From Lysobacterales bacterium (GTDB taxonomy: Bacteria > Pseudomonadota > Gammaproteobacteria > Xanthomonadales > Marinicellaceae), in contig JALSLV010000037.1 in the NCBI GenBank assembly GCA_026988115.1, forward strand, positions 1 to 60,019: a stretch of DNA of 60,019 bases. Reading direction: 5' to 3'. Within the stretch, counting starts at the first letter, position 1. Each line of letters begins with the position of its first letter. The notes beneath the pieces were generated by a model that saw only the letters and a list, made by a program, of their open reading frames with translations, was not told the origin of the DNA and ran no database searches. Shown piece by piece: positions 1-11,044 of the stretch. A program made the position numbers and the translations under genes.

Positions 1-134
1 AATGGTTTCAAATTAAGCCTAAAATCTTTAAACAAAATCCTAGCCAATTTAAACAAAGGTTGTTAAGATTAAAGTCTTCTAACAAGATGGGTTTACATCA
101 ACAACGTTGTGAAACCTGACAAATAACCATACTA

Positions 135-2306
135 ATGGAAATAAAAGTTAACTACCTCGACAACCTTCGCTTGCAAGCCTCATTTGATGACTTTAATGTC
201 ATTTCAGATCAGCCCATTCGATACAAAGGCGATGGGTCGGCACCCGGTCCATTTGATTATTTTTTGGCGTCATCTGCTATGTGTGCTGCTTATTTTGTGC
301 GTGTTTATTGCATTTCTCGCAATATCCCTACGGATAATATTCGTTTATCACAAGATAACATTATTGACCCTGAAAACCGTTACAAACAAACCTTTCAAAT
401 CCAGTTAGAATTACCAGCAGACTTATCAGATAAACATCGTCGTGGTATTTTACGCTCGATTGATCGTTGTACGGTTAAAAAAGTCATCCAAACAGGGATT
501 GAATTTAAGACAGAAATAGTTGAAGATTTGGGTCAAGACAACAGTACTTTATTTATCCCTCAAGGCAATAGCCAGACTTTTATCGAAGGCAAAGATTTAG
601 CTCTAGAACAAACTATTGCTAATATGTCGAAGATTATTGCCAATTTGGGTATGAAAATAGAAATTGCTTCGTGGCGAAATCTTGTGCCAAATGTTTGGTC
701 GCTGCATATTCGTGATGCCGCTTCTCCCATGTGTTTTACCAATGGCAAAGGAACGAGCAAAGAAAGTGCCTTATGCTCGGCATTGGGCGAATTTATCGAA
801 CGGCTAAACTGCAACTTTTTTTATAACGACTATTATTATGGAGAAGAAATTGCCACCAGTGAATTTGTGCATTACCCATCTGAAAAATGGTTCAAACCCA
901 ATACTAAGGACGACTTGCCAAGTGGAATTTTGGATGATTATTGTTTAAAAATCTACAATCCAGATGGCGAACTACGTGGTTCCCACCTGATTGACACCAA
1001 TTCGGGCAATAAAGAAAGGGGAATTTGTGCTCTTCCTTTTGTACGCCAATCCGATGGCACAACCGTGTATTTTCCATCCAATTTGATTGAAAATTTATTC
1101 CTCAGCAATGGCATGAGTGCAGGCAATAATATCGCTGAAGCACAAGTGCAATGCTTGTCGGAGATTTTTGAACGAGCGGTTAAAAAACAAATTATCGAAC
1201 AAGAAATCACCTTGCCTGATGTGCCGCAGAAGGTATTAGCACAATACCCAAGCATCGTGGCAGGCATAGCCGCATTGGAAGAGCAAGGCTTTCCAGTGGT
1301 GATAAAAGATGCCTCGCTCGGCGGGCAATTCCCCGTGATGTGTATCACCCTTATGAACCCAAAAACAGGTGGTGTTTTTGCTTCATTTGGTGCCCATCCC
1401 AGCTTTGAAGTGGCACTAGAACGCAGTTTGACCGAACTCTTACAAGGTCGCAGTTTTGAAGGTTTGAATGATGTGCCCAAGCCCACATTTAATTCTCTTG
1501 CGGTTAAAGAACCCGAAAACTTTGTGGAACATTTTATTGATTCCACTGGCATTATTTCATGGAAGTTTTTCAGTGCAAAAAGTGATTATGAATTTCATCA
1601 TTGGGATTTTTCTGGCACCAACCAACAAGAAAGCGAGGATTTATTGGCAATCTTGAAAAAATTAGGCAAAGAAGTTTATATCGCTGAGTATAACGACTTA
1701 GGAACGGCTGCTTGTCGAATTCTGGTACCCGACTATTCTGAAATTTATTTAGTCGAAGATTTGATATGGAACAACACCAACATGGCACTGGATTATCGCG
1801 AAGATATTTTAAACATTCACACCTTGAGTGATGAAGCCTTAAGCAACTTGGTCGAACGCCTAGAACAAAGCCAGCTTGATAATTACATGGACATTGCCAC
1901 CTTAATCGGAATTGTGTTTGACGAAAATACCATCTGGGGACAACTCACTATTTTAGAACTTAAAATCCTCAGCCACCTCGCCCTTAAGCAACGTGAACAA
2001 GCTCAAGATTTAGTCGAAGAATTTCTGCAATACAACGACAACACCGTCGAACGTAACTTATTTTACCAAGCGATTCATGCCGTTTTAGTCATTACATTAG
2101 ACAATAAATTAGAACTAAAAGATTACCTGCCCAATTTCAACCGCATGTTTGGTGCCGAAACCATGAAAAATGTGGTCGCTACAGTCAATGGCACCGTTCG
2201 CTTTTCAGGTCTGTGCAAAACCAGCATGAAACTTGAAGGCTTGGACAAACACCTCAAGCTGATAGAAAGTTATAAGAAATTGCAAAAAGCACGGAGTGAA
2301 ACCTAA
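135..2306 (+). CDS. OsmC domain / YcaO domain fusion protein
   Basis: This 723-residue protein has two parts. Residues 1-135 resemble the OsmC/Ohr fold. From about residue 150 to 570 it is a YcaO domain. Two YcaO signature stretches are visible: EFIER with Glu219, Glu222 and Arg223, and EIFER with Glu343 and Glu346. In the family such Glu/Arg residues bind ATP-Mg. The C-terminal 150 residues look helical and TPR-like, as in E. coli YcaO. YcaO enzymes use ATP to activate amide backbones, and E. coli YcaO has been linked to RimO-dependent methylthiolation of ribosomal protein S12. OsmC-YcaO fusions are a recognised architecture, but their substrate is not settled. There is no leader peptide or RiPP gene next to it, so a housekeeping role is more likely than natural-product synthesis. 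The start is the first ATG of the frame. Confidence 0.88.
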   Translation: MEIKVNYLDNLRLQASFDDFNVISDQPIRYKGDGSAPGPFDYFLASSAMCAAYFVRVYCISRNIPTDNIRLSQDNIIDPENRYKQTFQIQLELPADLSDKHRRGILRSIDRCTVKKVIQTGIEFKTEIVEDLGQDNSTLFIPQGNSQTFIEGKDLALEQTIANMSKIIANLGMKIEIASWRNLVPNVWSLHIRDAASPMCFTNGKGTSKESALCSALGEFIERLNCNFFYNDYYYGEEIATSEFVHYPSEKWFKPNTKDDLPSGILDDYCLKIYNPDGELRGSHLIDTNSGNKERGICALPFVRQSDGTTVYFPSNLIENLFLSNGMSAGNNIAEAQVQCLSEIFERAVKKQIIEQEITLPDVPQKVLAQYPSIVAGIAALEEQGFPVVIKDASLGGQFPVMCITLMNPKTGGVFASFGAHPSFEVALERSLTELLQGRSFEGLNDVPKPTFNSLAVKEPENFVEHFIDSTGIISWKFFSAKSDYEFHHWDFSGTNQQESEDLLAILKKLGKEVYIAEYNDLGTAACRILVPDYSEIYLVEDLIWNNTNMALDYREDILNIHTLSDEALSNLVERLEQSQLDNYMDIATLIGIVFDENTIWGQLTILELKILSHLALKQREQAQDLVEEFLQYNDNTVERNLFYQAIHAVLVITLDNKLELKDYLPNFNRMFGAETMKNVVATVNGTVRFSGLCKTSMKLEGLDKHLKLIESYKKLQKARSET

Positions 2307-2311
2307 AAGCA

Positions 2312-2338
2312 GTAACGCTAAGATCGCAAAGAAGGCAC
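2312..2338 (+). repeat. Half-copy of the GTAACGCAAAG-type repeat
   Basis: A 27-base stretch reading GTAACGCTAAGATCGCAAAG and onwards matches one arm of the inverted repeat at 36628-36723. It lies just after the stop of the OsmC-YcaO gene. No second arm is visible here, so this looks like a solo or decayed copy. Confidence 0.5.
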
Positions 2339-2386
2339 AAATCCACAAACGTTTTTCAATATTCCTATTTGATATGATGCTCTTTG

Positions 2387-2520
2387 CGTAGGGTGGGCTC
2401 ATCCCACTGATTTAGAATTGATTGATTATCGAAGTTACTAAAACACAATATCGTAAAGAAAGAGTGTTTTACAATTTACTTGGTCACTTAAACAATGATG
2501 GTGGGCAAGCCCACCCTACG
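2387..2520. repeat. REPIN/MITE-like palindromic element, copy A (134 bp)
   Basis: The element begins CGTAGGGTGGGC and ends GCCCACCCTACG, so it has inverted ends. Each end is itself a small hairpin (GTGGGCTCATCCCAC on the left, GGTGGGCAAGCCCACC on the right). Its interior (CTGATTTAGAATTGATTG) is clearly related to that of copy B at 3692-3825, which has the same length. It fills much of the 383-bp gap between the OsmC-YcaO gene and the desulfhydrase gene. The rest of that gap holds the half-repeat at 2312 and AT-rich DNA with no gene. Confidence 0.8.
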
Positions 2521-2689
2521 ACTAAGGTATTTTCTTAGAAATAAAACTATTATAATTTGCAATAAATATATCAATAGGATTAAATTCAATAGTGACACTC
2601 ACAAGAAAATAAACCACATGAAAAATCGTGAATTTGGCAACGTTAAAGCACAGTAAACAACAAACAATCTAAATTATGTAAGAATCCAT

Positions 2690-3670
2690 ATGATAAATAA
2701 AAAACACCAACTCGGCTTTTTTCCAACGCCTTTGCATAAATTAAGTAATTTATCGAAAAAATATCCAGATTATTCGATTTATATTAAAAGAGATGACCAA
2801 ACGGGTTTGGCTTCGGGTGGTAATAAAACCAGAAAACTGGAGTATCTTATACAGCAAGCATTGGATAATAAATGCGATGCAGTGGTGACTGCTGGTGCGC
2901 AGCAATCCAATCATTGTCGGCAAACGGCGGCGGCTTGTGCACAAGTGGGGCTTGAATGCCATATTATTGTCAAAGGTTGTGAGCCTGAAGTTTATCAAGG
3001 TAACTTGTTGTTGTCACAATTATTGGGTGCGAAAATTCATTTCACCAATGATTATGCCAAGGAAATTGATTTTGAGGCTTATATTTCACATTTTGATAAA
3101 GGTAAAAAGGTTTATATTGTTCCCATTGGTGGTTCTAATATTACGGGTGCTTTGGGTTATGTGGATGCTGTTGGTGAACTAAAACAGCAATTGCGTGAAC
3201 AAAATATCCAGCTTGATTATGTGTTTATTGCGTCAAGTTCGGGCGGTACTCAAGCAGGTATTATGTTGGGTATGCAGTTACATGACTTGGATTTTGAGTT
3301 AATTCCGATAAAAATAGATAAGGATAACGGCGAGCAATGCACACTAGCCCAAGATGTGTTGTCGATTGTGAAAGAAGGGCAAAAAATAGTGCAGCTAGAC
3401 AAGAAATTTACCTTGGCTGATATTCCAATAAATAGAAATTATAACCAAAAAGATTACGGCATCATGACGGATAATGAAATTTCAGCCATTAATGAATTGG
3501 CGTTAACCGAAGGTATTTTATTAGACCCTGTTTACACGGGCAGAGCTTTTTATGGTATGTTAGATTGTCTAAAAAATAATAAATTAAAGCCCAATTCAAA
3601 CGTGCTTTTTTGGCACACTGGCGGTTTGCCTGCTTTGTTTGATTATGCGAATGGCTTATGCAAAAAATAA
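2690..3670 (+). CDS. D-cysteine desulfhydrase family PLP-dependent enzyme
   Basis: The 326-residue protein belongs to the fold-type II PLP family of D-cysteine desulfhydrase (DcyD) and ACC deaminase. The predicted PLP lysine is Lys46 in SGGNKTRK. It is followed by a serine/asparagine-rich substrate loop (AGAQQSNHCRQ, about residues 68-78). A glycine-rich phosphate-binding loop (SSSGGTQAG) lies near residue 186, and the C-terminal HTGG motif is also typical. Length matches the family (325-340). Known members release ammonia, pyruvate and H2S from D-cysteine, or open ACC. I cannot tell from sequence which substrate applies. It is monocistronic in appearance, with palindromic repeats on both sides. 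Confidence 0.85.
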   Translation: MINKKHQLGFFPTPLHKLSNLSKKYPDYSIYIKRDDQTGLASGGNKTRKLEYLIQQALDNKCDAVVTAGAQQSNHCRQTAAACAQVGLECHIIVKGCEPEVYQGNLLLSQLLGAKIHFTNDYAKEIDFEAYISHFDKGKKVYIVPIGGSNITGALGYVDAVGELKQQLREQNIQLDYVFIASSSGGTQAGIMLGMQLHDLDFELIPIKIDKDNGEQCTLAQDVLSIVKEGQKIVQLDKKFTLADIPINRNYNQKDYGIMTDNEISAINELALTEGILLDPVYTGRAFYGMLDCLKNNKLKPNSNVLFWHTGGLPALFDYANGLCKK

Positions 3671-3691
3671 GTTTTTTTCCTGTAGTGGAGT

Positions 3692-3825
3692 CGTAGGGTG
3701 GGCTCAGCCCACCGATTTAGAACTGATTGCTTAGTAAAACTTCTAAGACACAATGCTTTAAAGAAATAGTTTTTCTCAATTAATGAGACTACTGAAACAC
3801 AGATGGTGGGCAAGCCCACCCTACG
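3692..3825. repeat. REPIN/MITE-like palindromic element, copy B (134 bp)
   Basis: This copy starts CGTAGGGTGGGC and ends GCCCACCCTACG, exactly as copy A does. Its interior is a diverged relative (CCGATTTAGAACTGATTG against CTGATTTAGAATTGATTG). It sits between the desulfhydrase gene and the 610-residue PLP enzyme. The hairpin ends could also stop transcription, but there is no T-run directly after them. Confidence 0.8.
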
Positions 3826-3943
3826 GCAATGAGTAATAAAAAACAATGAGTTAAAGGAAACTATTTTGTATTGCAACTATCATTGTTTATTTAAAGCCAA
3901 ACTAAAAACAGTTACAATATGTTTTTTAAAAGCAATTACCTTG

Positions 3944-5776
3944 ATGCACACTTTTCTCGACTCAATTAAAAAACTATTGAACAAACTACCACAAAGTTGG
4001 GTGGATTTAACCACCCATCGTTTGGATATTTACAACGAATCGAAAGCAAAATCTGAGTTTTTAGATGAATTAAAAAAACTCATTGCCAAAAGTGAATACA
4101 CAATTGATGACTTGGAACAATTACCAACAGCTTACGATTACATCCGTTTAGGGCATCAGTTGTCTAGCCTTTTGGAGTGGGTTTTGGCAGAAATAAATAA
4201 TGTTTCAAATGAACAAATCATTTCTTTTTCCTCCCGCACCATGCCATTGTTGTCCATTCTGCGTCAAAACAAGTTAAATAATAAAGCAACCACCATTTAT
4301 TACGATGGAAACAACCCTCCCCTTATTGATGAGCCACGATTGCAAGATATCTATGGTTACCATTATACATTGCAAAAAATAACCAACCCTAAGGACATTC
4401 CCCAACTTGAAGGCACTGTTGTTTTTGTTACCCAAAAGGATTTTGACAAACCGTTAGAATCATCAGGTTTTGCAGACATAACGCTTAACATTCACCCCAC
4501 ACTGGGCAGTGTTATGTTAATTCATCAAAACGAAATACAGTCAATTAGTGCCATACAACACGTCAGAAGGCGTGAAACCATAGCCATGACGCCACCAAAT
4601 GCATTGAATTTGCTCAAAGAAATTGTTCATGCCATTACACAAGTTACAACCTCAAATACAGAAGAAGACAAACAAATAATTTTCGGTTGCATTAAAGAAA
4701 ATACTGGCAGTGAATTACAACCGTTAATCGCATCAAGTGGTCTTTCTATTCAATACGCCATGTTGATGGGCTTGGTTGAAAATGCCATGACTCAACATCC
4801 AGATAAGGAGATTAAAATCATATTACCACCTAATTGTTACGGTGGCACCAATGACCAATCTCGCCGAATTGCTGATTTGATGGATAATGTCGAAATTGTT
4901 GATATGCATGTTGATGGTGGTCAAAATTTGGTTTCTAGCCTTGATGAAGCACTTGAATCAGTTGCAAATACCGATGGTGTGGCTTTGATTTTGGCTGAAA
5001 TTCCGACTAATCCCAGAGTCGAAGTACCAGACATGGATAAATTGGCCGAAGTGTTGACCAGAAAAAGATTAACTCAAGGCAATATACTGGCAATCGAGCC
5101 ATTTTTTATGGTCGATCAAACATTTTGCCCAAATGTACAACTATTACATCAAGCGAGTAAACTCAAAGATGTGCAAACCATTTCATTTGCCAGCGGCTCA
5201 AAATTTCCCAGTGGTGGTCGTTGCATCGGTGGTTATTGTGCCGCTAATTACGCAGCTAAAGATCTTCTGCCATTAATATCAAGTCATTTGGAATTATCAG
5301 ACAATCAAGCCAATGCGCACCAATTGCATACTTTGGCTGAAAATATGCCCTCCATGCCGAGCAGAATTGTTCAAGCTTATCTAAAAACGCGTGACTTAGT
5401 TAACAACATACAAAACCAATTGCCCGAAGCAAAAATATATTATGTGTCAGAGGCAATGGTAAAACGCGGTTTTATGCCGTCGGTTTTTTCATTGGATTTA
5501 CCCACAAACGGTGACAGTGAAAAGCAAAAACTATTAAATATTAAATTGATTGAATTTATGATTAACGCTCACCCTAAAATGTGTAAAAATTGCGTCAGTT
5601 ATGGTCAGTTAAAGGGAAGCTATTGGACTATTCCTGCAACATCAACACAAGGCACAACCAAAGAAGAAGACAAGGATTACATCGTCCGGGTAGCACTTGC
5701 TCCAGATGTTGATGTGGAATTATTATCGCAGTCGTTTGCACAATTTTGTAAGGTTAACAGCCAATTCTTGATATAA
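3944..5776 (+). CDS. Cys/Met-metabolism type PLP-dependent enzyme with long N-terminal domain
   Basis: The C-terminal part of this 610-residue protein (from about residue 230) resembles the cystathionine gamma-synthase / methionine gamma-lyase family (fold type I). It shows EIPTNPRVEVPD, matching the family E-x-P-x-NP signature. The likely PLP lysine is Lys420 in SGSKFPSGG, followed by the glycine-rich GGYC. About 230 N-terminal residues have no family I recognise. They make the protein much longer than the usual 380-430 residues. The start is uncertain. I chose the ATG at 3944. A TTG at 3866 with an AAGGA-like ribosome site would add 26 unconvincing residues. Substrate unknown; a thiol amino acid or homoserine ester is likely by family. 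Confidence 0.7.
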   Translation: MHTFLDSIKKLLNKLPQSWVDLTTHRLDIYNESKAKSEFLDELKKLIAKSEYTIDDLEQLPTAYDYIRLGHQLSSLLEWVLAEINNVSNEQIISFSSRTMPLLSILRQNKLNNKATTIYYDGNNPPLIDEPRLQDIYGYHYTLQKITNPKDIPQLEGTVVFVTQKDFDKPLESSGFADITLNIHPTLGSVMLIHQNEIQSISAIQHVRRRETIAMTPPNALNLLKEIVHAITQVTTSNTEEDKQIIFGCIKENTGSELQPLIASSGLSIQYAMLMGLVENAMTQHPDKEIKIILPPNCYGGTNDQSRRIADLMDNVEIVDMHVDGGQNLVSSLDEALESVANTDGVALILAEIPTNPRVEVPDMDKLAEVLTRKRLTQGNILAIEPFFMVDQTFCPNVQLLHQASKLKDVQTISFASGSKFPSGGRCIGGYCAANYAAKDLLPLISSHLELSDNQANAHQLHTLAENMPSMPSRIVQAYLKTRDLVNNIQNQLPEAKIYYVSEAMVKRGFMPSVFSLDLPTNGDSEKQKLLNIKLIEFMINAHPKMCKNCVSYGQLKGSYWTIPATSTQGTTKEEDKDYIVRVALAPDVDVELLSQSFAQFCKVNSQFLI

Positions 5777-5834
5777 GTTAATTATCTTTATATTTTACTC
5801 AGGTAGAATGTGCATTTTTTAAATTCAACATACT

Positions 5835-6605
5835 ATGGCATACATCACTGAAACTATTACTTATGTAAAACACTGGAATGAAAGACTTTTTAGTTTTCGC
5901 ACCACTCGCAAACCAACCTTTCGCTTTAAAAATGGTCATTTTGTTATGATTGGCATTGAGGTTGAAGGCAAGCCATTGATGCGAGCTTATTCTATCGTCA
6001 GCGCCAATTATGAAGAAGAGCTGGAATTTTTCAGTATCAAAGTGCCCGATGGTCCATTAACGTCGCGTTTGCAAAACATCAAGGTAGGCGATAAATTATT
6101 GCTATCAGAAAAATCGACAGGAACGTTGGTCACTGATTATACTTTTCCAGGCAAAAATCTTTGGTTGATCAGCACGGGAACTGGTCTTGCACCCTTTATG
6201 AGCATCATCAAAGACCCTGAGGTCTATGAACAATTTGACAAAGTTATTCTCACCCATGGAGTTCGATATTCTGCTTGTTTAGCCTACCATGACTTTATTA
6301 CCCAAGAACTACCCAGCAATGAATATATTGGTGATATGGTTAAAGAAAAACTACTGTATTACCCCACAGTGACTAGAGAGCCTTATAAAAACGAAGGACG
6401 CCTAACTGACTTATTAAAATCAGGAAAACTCGCCAAAGATTTGGGAATGCCTGAGGTAAATGTTGAAGACGATAGGTTTATGCTCTGTGGTAGCGAGGCG
6501 TTGATTAAAGATATGTGCAAAATACTCAACGAAAAAGGTTTTGTTGCTGCAAAAAAACGCACCCAAGGTCATTATGTGCTAGAAAATGCATTTGTTGCTA
6601 AATAA
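5835..6605 (+). CDS. fpr: ferredoxin--NADP+ reductase
   Basis: The 256-residue protein matches the bacterial ferredoxin/flavodoxin-NADP+ reductase family in length and layout. The FAD domain covers about residues 1-100 and carries RAYSIVSA, the usual R-x-Y-S flavin-binding motif. The NADP domain follows with STGTGLAPFMS, CGSEALIKDM and a C-terminal aromatic-poor tail. Fpr passes electrons between NADPH and ferredoxin or flavodoxin in the cytoplasm, supporting Fe-S repair and oxidative-stress defence. It lies 46 bp upstream of oxyR in the same direction, and katG follows. This context fits a redox-stress role. Confidence 0.9.
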   Translation: MAYITETITYVKHWNERLFSFRTTRKPTFRFKNGHFVMIGIEVEGKPLMRAYSIVSANYEEELEFFSIKVPDGPLTSRLQNIKVGDKLLLSEKSTGTLVTDYTFPGKNLWLISTGTGLAPFMSIIKDPEVYEQFDKVILTHGVRYSACLAYHDFITQELPSNEYIGDMVKEKLLYYPTVTREPYKNEGRLTDLLKSGKLAKDLGMPEVNVEDDRFMLCGSEALIKDMCKILNEKGFVAAKKRTQGHYVLENAFVAK

Positions 6606-6651
6606 TTCTAAACATGTTAATTTATCACTCCAACTTTATTAACCTAGACGA

Positions 6652-7545
6652 ATGATATCTTTTAAACAACTATCTTATGCTTTGGCCGCTGCTGAAACTT
6701 TACACTTCAAAAAAGCATCAGAAAAATGCAACATCAGTCAATCGGCATTAAGCACTGCGTTAAATGAACTAGAAAAACAACTTGGGTTGAAAATTTTTGA
6801 ACGCAATAATAAACAAGTTCTTATTACACCAGCAGGTAAAAAAATACTTCATCAAGCGCGCCAAATTTTACTGCAAGTAGACGAACTCAAACACTTTGTA
6901 GAAACCCATAAAAAACCCTTAAGTTTTCCTCTTTCTATAGGTATCATACCTACCATTGCCCCCTTTTTATTGCCTAAATTATTGCCAGTTTTGAAACAAG
7001 ATTATAGTAAGGCGCAATTAAATATTGAAGAAAATCAATCACAAGTACTTGTCGAAATGGTACGAAATGGTGAGCTGGATACCGCTATCATAGCCTTACC
7101 CTTCCCAACTACTGGTTTACTTACTTTAAAATTTTGGCAAGAGGATTTTTACTGGATAACCTTAAAAGGCAACAAATTCTCACAACAAAAACAAATCAAT
7201 AGCCAAGAGATAAAACAATGCAATCTGCTGTTACTCAAGGAGGGTCATTGCCTCAAAGACCACATAATTAGCGTTTGTAATATGTTAGAAAAAACACCAA
7301 AACAAGAGTTTTGTGCCACCAGTATTAACACATTAATTCAAATGGTCTCAGGTGATTTAGGCTCCACTTTAGTTCCTGAAATGGCAGTTGAACAACTAAC
7401 AGCACAACATAAATCCCTCTCAGTTATTCACCTCGATGAACCAGGTCCTCATCGAGAACTTGTTTTTATCTTTCGACCAAACTTCACCCGTACATCGAGC
7501 ATCCAAGCCCTTGTTGAAGTTTGTAAGAAAGCACTTACGCCTTAA
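6652..7545 (+). CDS. oxyR: hydrogen peroxide-sensing LysR-type regulator OxyR
   Basis: This is a 297-residue LysR-type regulator. It has an N-terminal winged HTH (KASEKCNISQSALSTALNELE, about residues 21-41) and a periplasmic-binding-like effector domain from about residue 90. The two redox cysteines of OxyR are present: Cys200 in GHCLKD and Cys209 in SVC. They are nine residues apart, as Cys199 and Cys208 are in E. coli, where they form the peroxide-induced disulfide. OxyR then activates peroxide-defence genes. Its position between fpr and katG, in the same orientation, strongly supports the assignment. Confidence 0.92.
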   Translation: MISFKQLSYALAAAETLHFKKASEKCNISQSALSTALNELEKQLGLKIFERNNKQVLITPAGKKILHQARQILLQVDELKHFVETHKKPLSFPLSIGIIPTIAPFLLPKLLPVLKQDYSKAQLNIEENQSQVLVEMVRNGELDTAIIALPFPTTGLLTLKFWQEDFYWITLKGNKFSQQKQINSQEIKQCNLLLLKEGHCLKDHIISVCNMLEKTPKQEFCATSINTLIQMVSGDLGSTLVPEMAVEQLTAQHKSLSVIHLDEPGPHRELVFIFRPNFTRTSSIQALVEVCKKALTP

Positions 7546-7562
7546 TGTTTTAGGCCATTTCT

Positions 7563-7638
7563 ATAGACTGTGTTCAAAAAAATAGATACTCATCTCCGAT
7601 TTTTCGTGATGTACTAACCAATAAGACTTCCCTATACT
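7563..7638 (+). promoter_or_regulatory. Possible katG promoter with OxyR-like half-sites
   Basis: A -10-like TATACT lies at 7633-7638, with no good -35 box, as is common at activator-dependent promoters. ATAG tetranucleotides occur at 7563 and 7582, reminiscent of the OxyR ATAG-n-T half-site. Their 19-bp spacing differs from the 22 bp of the known consensus, so this is only suggestive. Confidence 0.3.
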
Positions 7639-7655
7639 GGTTACAACTTGAGTGA

Positions 7656-9923
<2,268 letters not shown>

Positions 9924-9942
9924 AGCCCCAACTCAGTGTAAT

Positions 9943-9988
9943 AAAAATGCCACATTGTTCTTTATTAGGACAGTGTGGCATTTTTTCT
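9943..9988 (+). terminator. Rho-independent terminator after katG
   Basis: A strong hairpin pairs AAAAATGCCACA (9943-9954) with TGTGGCATTTTT (9974-9985) and continues into a T-rich tail. It lies 20 bp after the katG stop codon. Confidence 0.9.
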
Positions 9989-10049
9989 TTATAAGATATG
10001 ATAAAACCGATACTGTCATTAAATAATGGCATGTGATAAACTTTAAAAC

Positions 10050-10562
10050 ATGAAATCTAATAAATTATTAACATTCTCATTCATCTTTCTATTGCATAGC
10101 TTTTCTGCAAATGCCAATGAATCGCCACTTGAATTCACTGCACAAAATGGCTTTGGTGGTCTTAGCCAAGGTGATGGTTCATTAAAATTACTGTTTAAAA
10201 AGCCAGTTACCTTTCATGTAGAAAGCAATGGCTATGAGCAAAGAGATGGTACTTTTCGACTTGATCAAACAATAACCTTTGAAGGAAAAGAACCACAAAA
10301 AAGACATTGGATACTCAATACAGTTAGTCCAAATAACTACACAGGAACATTAAGCGATGCCAATGGAACGGTAAAAGGGCACACTGATGGCTCACGTCTA
10401 ACCTTAAAATACCGTATCAAAGGTCCTTTAGTTATGCACCAAACCCTAGAGCTAATACCTGATGGCAAAACCATTGATAATGTTGGTAAGATAACTGTGT
10501 TTGGAATTCCTATTGGTACACTGCGAGAGACAATAATTAAGAAAAAGCAGAATAAATTTTAG
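10050..10562 (+). CDS. DUF3833-like exported protein
   Basis: The 170-residue protein begins with a signal peptide (about residues 1-22, ending SANA). The mature part has the pattern of DUF3833 proteins: an FxLDQTITFEGKE segment, an RHW turn, an NNYTGTLSDANGTVKG repeat-like stretch, and a final KITVFGIPIGTLRETI. Members are usually lipoproteins of about 175 residues, but I see no lipobox cysteine here, so this one is probably soluble in the periplasm. Function is unknown. It sits after the katG terminator and is probably transcribed alone. Confidence 0.6.
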   Translation: MKSNKLLTFSFIFLLHSFSANANESPLEFTAQNGFGGLSQGDGSLKLLFKKPVTFHVESNGYEQRDGTFRLDQTITFEGKEPQKRHWILNTVSPNNYTGTLSDANGTVKGHTDGSRLTLKYRIKGPLVMHQTLELIPDGKTIDNVGKITVFGIPIGTLRETIIKKKQNKF

Positions 10563-10603
10563 CGCTCAATTACACTCTAAAACGCATTTTACACCCCAGA
10601 TTT

Positions 10604-10612
10604 TGGTATAAT
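10604..10612 (+). promoter_or_regulatory. Extended -10 promoter for the DUF4404 gene
   Basis: TGGTATAAT is a perfect extended -10 element (TGn plus TATAAT). It lies 29 bp before the DUF4404 start codon, with an AGAGGAAT ribosome site in between. Confidence 0.6.
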
Positions 10613-10640
10613 TATAACAACGTAATAGAGGAATTAGAAC

Positions 10641-10904
10641 ATGAGTATAGAAAAAGTCAAACAACTGCTTGAACAGTTACAAGTAGAATTAAAAAAGACC
10701 AATGAAAATATAGATACCCAAACTCAACAACAAATGAGTCAACTGGATAATAAAATCCAATCGATGTTAGCTAATCAAAATTTGCAACAACAAGACTTGT
10801 ACGATGGCATCATGCAATTGGAGTATGGCTTTTTAACCGAACACCCAATGGCAGCCAATCTTATGCGAGGTATTGTCGACTTATTAAGCAAAGCAGGTAT
10901 TTAA
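10641..10904 (+). CDS. DUF4404 family protein
   Basis: This 87-residue acidic, glutamine-rich protein is predicted to be mostly helical, with heptad-like spacing across residues 1-60. The C-terminal EHPMAANLMRGIVDLLSKAGI segment is characteristic of the DUF4404 family: an HP motif, then a short helix ending in G-I. The length is normal for the family. Function is unknown. It has its own extended -10 promoter and a good ribosome site (AGAGGA). It ends before a repeat and a bidirectional terminator, so it is a single-gene unit. Confidence 0.75.
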   Translation: MSIEKVKQLLEQLQVELKKTNENIDTQTQQQMSQLDNKIQSMLANQNLQQQDLYDGIMQLEYGFLTEHPMAANLMRGIVDLLSKAGI

Positions 10905-11008
10905 CTCCCGTAGCGACAAGGCACTGCCTTGTCGATGTTTGAGGTACCATTATTTATGCTAATCTGTGGATTTTAAATGTACAAGGCAATGCCTTGTGCC
11001 TACGGAGT
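10904..11008. repeat. Palindromic GTAG-headed repeat pair (ACAAGGC type)
   Basis: The element runs from ACTCCCGTAG to CTACGGAGT, which are inverted ends. Next to each end is a hairpin: GACAAGGCACTGCCTTGTC on the left and ACAAGGCAATGCCTTGT on the right. The layout (two GTAG-headed hairpins facing each other) is the same as in the GTAGGGTGGGC elements, but the sequence is different. Confidence 0.75.
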
Positions 11009-11044
11009 ATATTTTTGAAATTTATGTGTTATAATTTTTCAAAA

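Noticed and set aside
953-1552. A 199-codon open frame on the minus strand within the OsmC-YcaO gene
   Set aside because: It is antisense to a well-conserved gene, has no ribosome site, and its translation has no family-like pattern.
135-2306. YcaO as part of a RiPP natural-product cluster
   Set aside because: There is no precursor peptide, E1-like partner, dehydrogenase or transporter next to it, and it resembles the housekeeping YcaO form.
2408-2440. FNR-like TTGAT/ATCGAA sequence inside repeat copy A
   Set aside because: It is imperfect and is part of the repeat interior, with related forms in other copies; no promoter is nearby.
7563-7600. Strong OxyR-binding site before katG
   Set aside because: ATAG half-sites are present, but their spacing is 19 bp rather than 22 bp, so I list it only as a weak promoter feature.
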